DNA from: Amoebophrya sp. A120
Lineage: Eukaryota; Sar; Dinophyceae; Syndiniales; Amoebophryaceae
DNA length: 64,000 bases
Assembly (NCBI GenBank): GCA_905178155.1
Contig: CAJINV010000003.1
Location: 5,401,700-5,465,699, forward strand
Reading direction: 5' to 3'
Under the pieces are notes generated by a model, which was not told where the DNA came from, did no database searches, and saw only the letters and a list, made by a program, of their open reading frames with translations. Both the position numbers and the translations under genes were made by a program. This document shows, piece by piece, positions 45,701-57,700 of the stretch; within the stretch, counting starts at the first letter, position 1, and each line of letters starts with the position of its first letter.

Positions 45701-48700
45701 TCCCGACCCGTTCACGTTCCAGTACACGTGACTGATGAAATCTGGCTCGTCCCCATCTTCCGGGTCGTCCGGCTTGAAACCCAGCATCCTCAGTGCCGGG
45801 CAGCCGGTTGCTTCAGGTGGCAGGCGAGTGGTGGCTGTCTACAGCATGCATGGCGTTGCTTTTTTCTTTGAGTTTCTTTCTGCCATATGCATTACTAGTC
45901 CGCTACTTACTGCCTTCTCTACTCGACATCCCTACTCGCAAAGCAAAGATGCCTAGATGCCTACTTCGTTTGTCGCCTACGAAAAGCCCAACCTCACGCC
46001 GATCATCTGACCTTGCATAGCATACAAAGACCCGCTATCTACTATCTACTCGCACTAGATTGCACTTTATGGCGCGAAATATGCCTTCTTTTAACTTGTG
46101 AAACGCCGCTTCCACTGCCGCTGCTTTAGTTCGACTGACGTCTGTGCCTCTCAGTCTTCTTTTGAACACGTGGAGCAACTGCGCGAAGTTGTTCTATCTC
46201 ATATTCGCGACTACTCTGCCTACCTTGCCTTGCTTTTTCTGTTTTTGGGATGCGAGTTCTCTCTGCGCATGCTAAGAGTTTCTACTTATTCTGGGTTAAG
46301 CCACCACTGCCCACCTGCCAACCTGACTTGAAGCGCGTGCGTCTGATCTAACAAACCCTCTGCCCCTTCAACTTCTGCACCCGGAGTCCCCCCGCCCTCA
46401 CGAGTCGGCAGCTTGCTCCCTCCTCTCGCGTGCTCGTGTTTGCTGGCGCTTGACCTCTTTCTCGGATTTTTCCTTCTTCTTGTCCTTTCGGCGGTCCGCC
46501 GTCAGTACCCGGGCGTCGCCTTTCTGCAATTTCTTCTCGAAATTTTCGGCCCGCTCTTCCTTTGTCATCTTCAAAAACTTTTTTCGGGATTTCTGGTGTG
46601 CGTCCCGCTTTCGCTTTTTTCTCTTGTCGACTTCGCCCTGTCGCGTGTTTGGCGTCATCGCGTCCAAGCGCTTCTGCAGGTTCTCCTTGCAGCGGTCGCG
46701 CACGATTTTCGCATACTCTTTCGTGCCCGGTTTGGCTCCTTCCACCGGCTGGCTCCTCGCTGGCGTGAACTCCCGTGGGACTGTCTGCTTTTTCAGTGGC
46801 TCGCCCGGGAATGCGATGTCCGGTCGCCCCGGGTTGTCCATTTCAAAGCCCTTGCGTAGCCGGGCCAGCTGCCTGCGCGCCTCCATCGTTTTCCGGGAAT
46901 TCTGGTTTGTCGGTGTTGTTTCGGAGCTCTCTTCTAGCTCGCCCGGCTCTCTCACTGACTGCACTCCCTGCCTCACGCCCGCTCGCTCAATGCGTTTCCG
47001 TGCTTTTCCGGCGGGGGGAAGTCGCTGTCTTTCCGCACGCTACGGCCGGCACTGGCGCTGTGCTCCGTTACTGTCCGTCGCCGGGCTTCCTACCGCCTCG
47101 ACGCTGTCTCCCGGTCGCTGTTTCCCGCCGCATGCCGTGCGTTACATCTACTACTACTGTGTGTGCGCTATCTGCTCGGCCGTGCCTACTAGTTTAATAC
47201 AAGCATCTACTTAGCCCTATCTATTCGCTCTACCTTGAGCGGCCATACATACGAGGGGAGCAGATCGAACGGCGTCTGCTGCGCCTCCTTCTACTTTTCT
47301 CATGCATCTTAAACGGGCAGTCTCGGTGGATCAAAATTTCATAGGAGCTGGCCGAACACTCAAAACTGCCTTTTCTCTTGGCTTTTTGTTGTCTGTTTCC
47401 AAATGGGTCAACGGGAATCCTTCTTCCTGACTTTACTTAAAACAGTTTTAATCTCGCGCAGTAGTAGTGTATGTAATTCAAGACTTCCTGGACTGTCATC
47501 CACTATCATCCTTCGTCCCTTGCCCTCTTTAGTTCCGATTTGACCCCCCCGCCCGCGGCGTGAAAAGCGGCGACATTTCCTCTTCCGAAGACCATTCAGC
47601 GACCACTTGCTTCTGTCTCTTCGCTGGGTTTCCCGGCGTTGTCGCGGTGTCCGTCGCCCGCTTGCCGCTTTTCGTCTCTCGGTTTTGTGCGCGCTCTACT
47701 CCGTGGTCGGTTTTTTCCTGCGTGCCACCTCCCCCCGTGCTTGGGGCGCTCGGGGCGGCGTGGCGGTTCTGAAGCTGCTCTCTCTGTGACATTTGGATTT
47801 TTTCCATTTCTTTTGGATTCCAAAAAAATCTGTATTGCATGAGTACCAAAGGGAGTGTAATTCTTGCTACGCGGAGAGGGCATTTGTCATGCGGAATAGG
47901 CATCAAGAAGCTCTCAAAAAATCTGTGATGCTAGGGCATGCATCACAGACATCAGGGCTCATGCAAAACGTGCATGACAAGTGTCTGAATCTTCCAGACC
48001 CAGTCATTTTTACAGTTGATAAGCAAGTGGTCGGTCCCCAAGCGGTCCTGTGCTGTCGCTACGGTATTTCGCGTACTGAGAGGAAAAATCCCCCCTCCCC
48101 ATATTGAAAAGGTATGTTTCCAAAAATTTGTGTTGCGGATTTGAGGTCACAAATCACATCTGTCTTGCAAGACGACAAGGGCAGATGCTTTCGCCCCATT
48201 AGGGAAGCGATTTGCCATGCTGGTGTGCTTATAGGGGAGCCGTTTGCCATGCTGAGCAACTAGACCCATACGCCCCTACCTAGCCTGGGGATCTGGCCGC
48301 AGTGCCGCTCTGCAATACAAATCTGATTTGTGTACTCAAATACAGCATCACAAATTTCGTTTTCGATATGGGGAGGGGGGATGTTTCATTTTGATATCGC
48401 GACCCAGGAGTAGATCCTGCAGCCCCCTGCTTGGCGACGTGGCTGAGTGCGGAGATCGCGCCCACCGCTCGTGACATGGCGTTGACAGCCCGGACGGCGT
48501 TCACTGCCGTGTTCATGTTCACGTGCAGAATGCCCGTGGTGGTCGTGTGGTGTGCCCGATCCTCGTAGATGAGCGGGTAGAATATTTTGTCCGCCTCCTG
48601 CAGAAGGTAGTCCTCCGCGAACTTGGGCTTCAGACCCGTCAGCTGTCCTGTGGAAAAACGTGGCCCTCCCGCCCGCAGAGACGACCCCAGAGTAGTTCTT

Positions 48701-51700
48701 GCCATGCAGATTTGCAATGAATATATTATTTATGGAAACACGACTTGGAATCGATGCGCCTCCCGCCCAAGGGAGGCGCTTATGATCTCAGTCGTGTTTG
48801 GACATTATTATTTGTAAGGCTGCAAACTACAGAATAGCACGGAGATGGCTTTCTTCCTTTGTGAAGATTCGGGTGCCCTTGATGCTCATGCTGCAGCTAA
48901 CTTGCACTACAACAAACTGAGGGACATTGCATGCGTGACTCCCAATAAAACTTCCGGATTTGTGTACTTAGTTGCAGAGATCATGATGATCATCGTCCCA
49001 GTCATTGACTATGGGGCGTCGTCCATGACCACAGTGCGCCCCGTTTTTCCTCAGGATATGAGCTGGTACATGGTGAGCCGTATCGCCCCGGAGCGGTGCT
49101 CGCTACGGTAGATGCCGGTGCCATGGTGCAGCGTGGTGCGCTGGCCGGACGTCCGCTGCGCGTCGCGTAGTCGCTCCCGCGCCACCTTCTCGCGTTCTCG
49201 ATCCACCAGGCGTGCGTGCCGCCGCGCGCCCTTGTGGAAGCAGGTATAGAACTCCATGTACTGGAAGTAGAAGGCGCAAAAAAGGGGAATGTCGAGGAGG
49301 AATTCCAAGGTGCAGAACAAGAGGTACCCGTTCCAGGGCATCAGCTTATAGGGACGGCGCCAGAGGCTAAAGAAGGACTTGGAGGCGAGAATCAGGATGG
49401 CGACGAAAAATCCCCGGAGGTCGATCTGGTACAGCAGCGTCCCGCGCTCGCGGAAATACCCGACGAGAATGTCGAAGTCGCCGGGGAGCTTCGCCTCGGC
49501 GCTACTGGCTGCCTTGAACTGCGCGCCCCAGTCGGCTCGCTCCCGCAGACCCTTGATAAAGAACAGTGCAGCGCAGCAAGCGAAAACGAATCGCTCCATG
49601 CGGGCCGGAGTCCCCCCTAAGGGCATGCAGTATCCTGAGTAAAAACGTACCCACACCAGAGTAACGATGGGGATTTTGCAACACAAACCTAGGGCCTTTG
49701 TGAGTCACGCATGACAAGTTGCGCTCTGCAGTGTAGTGCAGGTTAGCAAGTGCAGCCGCGTCACAGATTCATCTGCTCATCCTGTTCACAGCATTACAAA
49801 TTCCAAAACACGATTGGAAATGGCTCTCATGGGGATGCGCATTACAAGTCTTCCTGTCTTTGCAAATCTGCACTACAACTCTAGTGTGGGTACGTTTTTA
49901 CTCAGGATATGCAGGTGAAGTAGGTCACCGCCAGGATGAAAAACACGCTCAAGTTATCAAAGTGAAAAATCCCCCCTCCCCATATCAAAACCGAAATCTG
50001 TGATGCGGGATTTGTGAGGCGTGAGGCGTGAGCGGGATTTGTGTACACAAATCCAATCTGTCTAGCAGTAGAGGACTGCAGGCAGATGCAGCGCCTGAAT
50101 AGGGGCGCTTTGCTGTAGGCACCTAGCAAGGCAGGCATATCCTCTGTAGGCGATACAGCATTACAAAGCGCCTGCGCAACGCGGGCGGTTCTCTGGCTTT
50201 GTCCTCTTGCAATACAGCGACGATTTGTGGTCGCAAATCAGCATCACAAATTTTCAGTAGTTCCCTTTTTTGGTATGGGGAGGGGGGATTTTTCCTCACA
50301 ATACAAGTAGGTCGAGGTGCGTGACAGGTAGCGAAACACCCGGTAGTCTTTGAGGTAGAGCGTGATCCGCGCGATCTTTTCTTCTGGATGGACCGCTTAT
50401 GCACTGCAAAAGTATCGCACTACAACTACAAATCGAATGACAAATTTCCTCCGCACGATGTAATGCTGATTGAACTTGCAAAAAAAAATTCAATATCAAT
50501 TTGTATATGCATGAAGGCGATTAGTACTACGAACGAGTGCGATACTTTTGCAAGGCATACCACTGTGGCCAGCGCCAACTTTTGCGAGGCACCCCCCAGG
50601 TTCGCGTACTTCTGGATCTTTTTCTCGATCGTCTCCTGGATCACTTGCATCCGGGTTTTCGACCCCTCCGAGGAGGCCTCGTTCCGCTTCGCGTCGGTGA
50701 TGCTTGCGTACTTTCGCTTGTAGCCCGACAAAGTGACGTATGAGAGTGCACAACTCTCCCCGCCCTCATTTGTAAATGCAAAATACCAAATTCACACCTC
50801 GCTTGTAAGCACTGTTAGCATGACAAATTTTGGAACCCCAAATAAATCCGCATGCAGATTTGTCATGCGAAAGCCCCTTTTTTGCTGTTGCTTGCGTTGC
50901 TGTTCATGCAATACTGTCAAATACAAATGATCGAAGAGGGGGAGATCATGTGCACTCTGATATGACGTTCGTTCGTCCCGCGTCGCCGGCGATGCAGATT
51001 ACCATCAAAAAGTCGGAGATCAGGTTGTACCCCGCGAGGAGGGGGAAGATCAGGCTCGACCAGGTCATCATCATGCTCGCGAGCATGAAGTTGAACCGGG
51101 ACCGCCCGAAATACTCGTCGTGCTTGTTGACGTCCCACGTGAAGGACCAGGCGTTCTTCACGTAGATGGGCTCGTAGTACACACTCAAAAACTGCTCCTC
51201 CAGCTGATGGTTCAGAAAGTACATGAGCCGGGTCACCGCCCACCACCACAACAGGGTGCGCATCATGTTGAACTGGTGCACGAAGTAGACCTCTGTGATG
51301 TTGGAAATCGCCAAGTCCCGCACCGTCAAGTCCTTCCACTTCCGAGGCAGCGCCTTCTTGGACAGCGCCGCGAACCGCGGGCCCAAGTACTTCTCGGGCT
51401 TGAACTCCGGAATGCGGAGGTATTTGCTAGTCCCTCGGACGCACCGCTCCTCGTCGTCGGTTTCGACGCCGCTGCTCGAGTCGGTGTCCTGGTCGATCTG
51501 CGGCAACTCTTCCTCGTCCTGCTGCTGCTCCAGGAAGGACTCACGTCCGGGGGCGAACTTGGACGCCGGACCGGTGGCCGTGGTGTCGATCAGCTCCACC
51601 TGGTCCGGCCCGGCAAAGTCGTCCGACGCGATGCATTGAGAGGAAAAATCCCCCCTCCCCATATCGAAAAGGCATGCTTCCGAAAATTTGTCCTGCTGAT

Positions 51701-54700
51701 TTGAGACCACGAATCACGTCTGTCCTGCAAGAAGACAAATGCAGAGGCTTCCCTGCCATTATGGGAGCGGTTTGGCATGCTGTTGGGCCTAGAGGACAGC
51801 CGTTTGTAATGCTAAGCAACTACTAGACCAAAACGTCTCTCCCTAGGCTGCGGATCTGGCTGCGATGCCGTATTGCAAGACAGCGCGCATTTGTGTACAC
51901 AAATCCTGCATCACAGAGTTCCCATTTGATATGGGGTGGGGGGATTTTTCCTTTTGATACGATGCTGGCCACGGAGCCGCGGTCTCCACCAATGGGAACG
52001 AGGGCGAGGTTGGCGTCCGGCAACATTTCGGCTTCCTCGCTTTCCGGGATGCTACCCAGCGAGCCGCCCCGCGAGGCGCGTGCGCCGTCCGCGGGCATGC
52101 TGCTGGCCCGCTCCCGGGCACCGTCCCCGGCCTCGGCGGTCCGCCCCCGCCCGGCCTCGTCGTCCGGACTCGAACTCTCCGCCCGCTCCGCGCTCCGAGA
52201 CCGCGGCTCCCCGTCCACCTCGCCGTCTTTCTTCAACGGGATCTTGTGCCCCAAGCGCGCCTTGTACAGGTCATCCGCCGTCAGCGTCGAGAGCCGTCGG
52301 TGGCCGCGCTCTCCCGGCAGCTGAATGAGGCCGCGCCCAGACTTCTTGCCCTTGCCCTTCAGCAGGCGAAGCTGGTCGTCAATCATCTTCGCCGGGTCCG
52401 CCGCCCCTCCTTTGCCGTCCCGGACCCGCTGCTCCGCGTACCGCCGCCCGCGCTCGCTGCGCCCGGCGGACTTGTCCGCGTTGACTAGCGCCTCGAATTC
52501 GGGTGTGCCCTCCTTGGGGGCGCGGGCGCGCCGCTTCTCCAACATCAGCTGGTTGAAGTCAATGGGCCCCTTGCCCGCGTGCAGCGCCTGCTTGTCGAGC
52601 TCTTCCACTTTTTTCTTCCGCCGGGCCTCCTTTTTTTCCCGCAGCAAATCCGTCGGCGATTTGGCTTTTTGCGACATCTCCTTAAAGGAGTCGCTGTGCA
52701 CCGACATGATGCGGTCCTCCATCGGAATCTCGCTGTCGGAGATGTCGCCGGCCTCCCGGAGCGGTTCATCGAACTGCACGGTCTTTTTCCCGTCTACAAC
52801 AACGTCTCCTCCTGGTGAAGAACCAACGGGCAGCTCCCCTTCCGCGGGAGCTACACCTCCTCCTGCTCCCGTCGAGGACCCCGGCTCGCCTTCTTCCCCG
52901 TCCCGCGCGCTCCGCAGCGCCAGCGCACTGGACTGCCCCGTAGGAAGACTCATCATGGAGCTCTCCTCCCCGATGTCGCGCGTGAACCGCCGCGTAAAGG
53001 TCCGGGAGACCGCAGCAGGCTTGGCGTGTGGAACTTCGGGCGGGTCTGCGATGTCGTCGTCGTGGTGTGGTTGATCTTCGCCACCCGCTCCTCCGTCGTG
53101 GCGCACGTCGCCCTGCATCGCGTCGTCGCTCCCGACGCTGCGGCGGTGCGGCTGTTGCGAAGACGAGGACGAGCCCCCGACTTGGTCCTGTGCGCCGCCG
53201 CCGGGTGGTCCTGGCCCGGCATGGACGTCGCCAGCCATCGCATCATCGCTGCCCACGCTGCGGCGCTTTTGCTTTGACGAGGAGGACTTTGCAGCTGATG
53301 TTGAGTCTACTTTGTCCTTCATTGCGTCATCGCTGCCAACGCTGCGGCGCTTTGGCGACTTCGGGGGTCGAAGAACCTTTGGCGGGCCCGCGGCCGCGCC
53401 GCCGCCCGAATCGCCGCTCTTCGACTGCGAGGAGCGCGATGTACTGGAGGAAAAAAAGTGTTACTGTTACACATTGCAAGAAAAATAAAACCGAATATTT
53501 TCATACGTTCAGTAAGAATTTTTTTGGAACGCAGGTCGGCGAAAACTTCGTTTCTGATGAATGACGCAGACATGACGAATGCAGCCAGCCATCGGCCCCA
53601 TCAGTTACGTCCTACACTAGCTAGCTGAGGGCGCGCCTATTTTGGCGCTCCTCTCCCAATGGCTGGCCCGGAATGCGGTTCGCTGGCCTTTTGTTTCCTG
53701 GCCCCATCCCGTGACAACATGAAGCAGAGAATACAGATGGAAGGGGACTCGGTCACAAGAGTGGCAAACCGCCTCCGGGTGAACATTGGCAGGGTTTTGG
53801 TAGCCCTGTAGCACGAGTGTTGCGCTATCAAGCATGCGCCGCTTGACTTGTAGGCGAGATATTTTCTCAGACACCCACGGAAGAGCCTGCGCCCGCAGGA
53901 TCCCTGAAATTCAATCACGGACGTAGCCAGTAGCTTCGTACAGCATGCCTAGCCTAGTAGAATCGCACAGCCTAAGCCTAGCCAGCCTACGCCTATGCTT
54001 ATGCCCATCGTGAGTCTTTCCATCCTGACAGTGTAAATGAGTGCCCCCACTCGGATACTCAACGGACGAAAATCATTGCTACCGATTCCGCTCCTGTTTT
54101 GATGTGTTCGAGACTTACACTGACACGAAAATGAAAACGCAATAGGCGTGACAGGTAGCCGCGGCTCGAAAAAAGTTCTAGCCTGCCCTTGAAAAAATAC
54201 GCTATTTTCGATGTCGTGTGTAACTGTATCACTTTTTTCCTTCGATATGCGAGGAGCGCGATGTGCTGGAGGAAGACTCCCCCGTGCTCTCACGGTCATC
54301 CACCGCGGCTGCCGCGTCGCCCTCTGCCTCGCCCTCCGCCTTGACGTCTACCCTCCCGGCGCCCTTGGGCGCGCCGGCCAACGCGCCCTCCGATTCATCC
54401 TCCGGGTCGTCGTTTTCGTGCGGGCGAAGGCTCCGCTTCCGCCGGTTGCAGTAGGTGTCCTGCCAGTGCTGGGGGGTCCACACCTCGGTGATGATATATT
54501 TGGTGGTCTCCGAGGGCTTCGTGGAAATGCGGTCGATGTTGGTACGGCGCCAGGTGCACAGACACAGGATGATGAAGTAGATCTGCACCCACAAAATGGC
54601 GGGGAAGGCGGGGAGGAACGTGAGGTAGGGGTAGGGAATTTTCTCGTACTCCGGGCAACCCTTGTGGGCGGGGGGCGGAAAATTTTGGTATTCGTTGCTG

Positions 54701-57700
54701 TAGCATCAAATGCAAAAATGTCTGGGTCTGGAAGTTTCTAAACTTGTGATGCTGTCTCTAGATTCTAAAAAAATTTGCATTGAATGACCGGCAACATAAC
54801 TCCAGTTTGTGCTACCCGGAGAGGGCATTTCTCATGCGGTAGAGGCATCACAAAGGCCTCTAAAAATCTGTCATGCTACAGCATGCATCACAGACATCAC
54901 GAGTCTTCCAAAATATGCATGACAAACCTGGCAAGCTTCCAGACCCAGACATTTTTACATTTGATATGTAGTCCGGGGACTCGAAGCACAGGGTACCATT
55001 TTCCACGTCGCCCCCAAGCATCTCGTCGATCTGGTTTCCGTACAAGAAGTCGATCTTTCCGTCGGCCTCCCAGTCGACGCGGAGCACGTCCCACCGCTCG
55101 TACAGCGGAGCCGCACAGGCTGCGTCCTTCAGAAACCCCCGGAGGTCGCGCAAATGCGGCATGTACGACCACTTCAGCGTGCAGGGGTTCGCCCGCCGCG
55201 CCTTGTTGAACATGAAGGACATGTCCGTCATCCGGTCGAGGCCCCACTTGGACGTATCCGGGTTCGCGTGCAGACTGTTTTCGAACATCGCCTATCAAGT
55301 GCAAATATGTCCTCTGGGTCTGAAAACTTGTGACGCATGTCAGTGAATAGACAGCGCACTGTAATGCACCGCCAAGCATGACAGATTTTCTCGTGGCTCT
55401 GTGTTGCGTATTCCGTTTCCGCATGAGAAACATCGTTTTTGCATGACAGACAAGAGGAGGTCTTCCGATGGCCCTACGCAATACAGAGTTTGGAGTCATG
55501 CCAAACGAGCATGAGAAATCTCGCAATCTTCCAGAGCCAGACATATTTGCAATGCATATCGCCCGGGCTGAAACCACGTACTTCATGTACCAATTTTTCG
55601 TGCTCGGGTCGGCCCGGATGGTGTCTTTGAACATCTCATCCATGTTATCGCAAGAAAAAACTGTTTCACTGTAAACTTGTGATGCATAAAATGGAACGCA
55701 GAAGTATTTGTGGTCTTGCTACACATGCAAGAAAGTGGATTTTTAGCTGTGTTTTCCCTTAGGAAGCTTGCATGGCAAATTTTCTCTGTCATGTAGAGCG
55801 AACTTGTCATGCAAAACCTGCAAAATGATCCTACCTTACAGTGAAACAGTTTTTTCGTGGGATACATGTACACGTGGCGCATGTTGGTTGGGAAGGGCTC
55901 CGGTTGGTAATCTCCGTACATGTAAAGGCGGCACCCAAAAGAGTTCACACACCCCAGTATCAAAAGGAAAAATCCCCCCTCCCCATATCGAAACGACGTT
56001 TCTGATGCTGGATTTCCATACACAAATCAGATTTGTCTTGCAGTAGAGGACTGCAGGCATATGCCAAGCCTCAGTCGAGAGGTTTTGACGTAGGCGCCTA
56101 GCATGACAAACGCGCATGCTCTTAGCCCAACAGCATCACAAACCGCCTGCAAAATGCGGAACGCTTTCTGGACTTGCCTTCTTGCAAGACAGCCAGGATT
56201 TGAGGTCACAAATGCGCATCACAAATTTTCAGACGGATACGTTTTCGATATGGGGAGGGGGGATTTTTCCTTACGATACCCAGCGGAGCCGGTTCGTCCG
56301 CGTAGCTCCACATGCGGACTATGGCGTTCTCAATTGTTACATTCTCAACTGTTACATGAATTTGTGATGCAAGAATGGCAAAAGTGATAGGGGAGATCTT
56401 GCGCGTCTTGCATGACAGATTTGGCGCCGATTATCAGCCTGTTTGGCCCTCTGAGAATTTGTCATGCGGAGCAGCTTGATGGTGTCGATTCTGAAGGCTA
56501 TTTTGCATGACAAATCATGTAACAGTTGAGAATGTAACAGTTGAGAACACCATACGGACGGAGCCGAACTTATGGATGTGTCAGGATCGAAATCGACGAA
56601 ATCGAAAAACTTGTGATGTATAAAATGTAGGGCGCCGAAAGCTTGTATTGGGGAGCAGGCAAATGAGCCCGATTGTGAGCCTGTTTATGGGTATGCAATG
56701 TGCTGCCAGAGTAGCACGACAGGAGCAGTCTCCTTTGCTCAAACAGCATGACAGGCTGTATTTGGGTGCTCTCGAAATTGGTCATGCGCCACTTGGAAAC
56801 TGAGGCTCCAACTGACATCGATTTTGTGCATCGCAAACTTTTCTACTTTGTCAATTTCGATTCTGACATTTCCATAGAACTTGGTCGGCGCGTAGTCCAG
56901 GGGAATGAAAATCCCGCGAGCGTTTACTTTTTGCTCTACACTATACAGATCTCCTCCTGCATCACTAGAAGAAGCTGCATCCGTGGCGTTGCCGGCGCCG
57001 TCCTGCTGCAGCGTCCTGCCTAATAAACCTCTCGTCGCGGAGGTCGCCCGCCGGTGGTCATGGGACACAGTAAAAGAGGCTTGAGGACCGCTCGGGCCGG
57101 GTAAAAGTGTACCTCTGACGGGAAAATTGTTCAGAAATTGGATCCGGTGCTCGTGGCGTCTTTCGTCCGTTATGTTTATAAGCCAGGCTGCCCGCTCTCG
57201 CTCGAATTCCTCCATTGGTGATGGCGGTGGTGTAAAAGGTGTCTCAACGACATCCTGTTGCAATTGCCTCGTCCGTGCACGAGCAAGTGCTGCTCCTGAG
57301 AGGGGTATGTCCTCGTAAAGCCACTGCCACCCCCAGGTGGAGTGAGCGGTCGCGGCCTGGGCACCCTTAAACATCTGGTTCAGGTACACGGCCTCCTCCA
57401 TGCGCCACCTTCCCATATTCGGGTCCGCAAGTCCCGTGGCCGCGAACATCCGCGTGAAGTTGAACACTTTGCGCGTGTTCCACTTCTCCGTGTCCGGATT
57501 GGCCACCTTCGCGGTGTCAAACATTTGCGAGAAGTCTGTCACCCCCGTGGTGTTCCAGAGGGTGCAGTCGGGGGCCGCACGGTCGGTGTGCATGAACATG
57601 CCGTGCATGCTCTGCAGCTTCGAGGTATATGAACTGCAAAAATATCGTACTAGTATAAATCGCATGACAAATTTCTGCAAGCAGGAAAGTGGAATTTGTA

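Larger units (their letters stand above)
39790..47805 (-). mobile_element. Degenerate non-LTR (LINE-type) retrotransposon nested in an introner
   Basis: Order on the minus strand: a basic region near 47.8-46.4 kb, an endonuclease-reverse transcriptase region 45.8-41.1 kb, and a 3' region 41.0-39.8 kb. At least three frameshifts break the main ORF (near 43685, 43440 and 42740), so this copy is dead. The 3' end, read on the minus strand, ends in CCAACCAACCAA, a short tandem tail of the kind some non-LTR elements have in place of poly(A). The edges are approximate. Confidence 0.82.
39754..48021. mobile_element. Introner of family C carrying a nested non-LTR retrotransposon (8.3 kb)
   Basis: The left end at 39754 reads TATCAAATGTAAAAATGTC plus TGGGTCTGGAAG. 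The right end at 48021 is its inverse (CTTCCAGACCCAGTCATTTT...TTGATA). The exact AGCAA duplication lies at 39749-39753 and 48022-48026. The right 210 bp align with the body of other family C copies (for example 54704-54966); the left keeps only about 37 bp. The retrotransposon fills the rest. Confidence 0.88.
48397..51633 (-). other. Giant protein segment 4: multi-pass membrane region
   Basis: Hydrophobic segments: TLLWWWAVTRLMYFLNH; FMLASMMMTWSSLIFPLLAG; then, after introners I1, B4 and E2, YLSVFFILAVTYFTCM; FVFACCAALFFIKGL; FFVAILILASKSFFSLW; and YLLFCTLEFLLDIPLFCAF. The basic segment between these and the C terminus includes RLVDREREKVARERLRDAQR. I do not recognise the family of this membrane domain. 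Confidence 0.65.

Noticed and set aside
39754-48021. Retrotransposon as a free-standing insertion between genes
   Set aside because: Family C introner ends and an exact AGCAA duplication bracket it, and exons on both sides join in frame.
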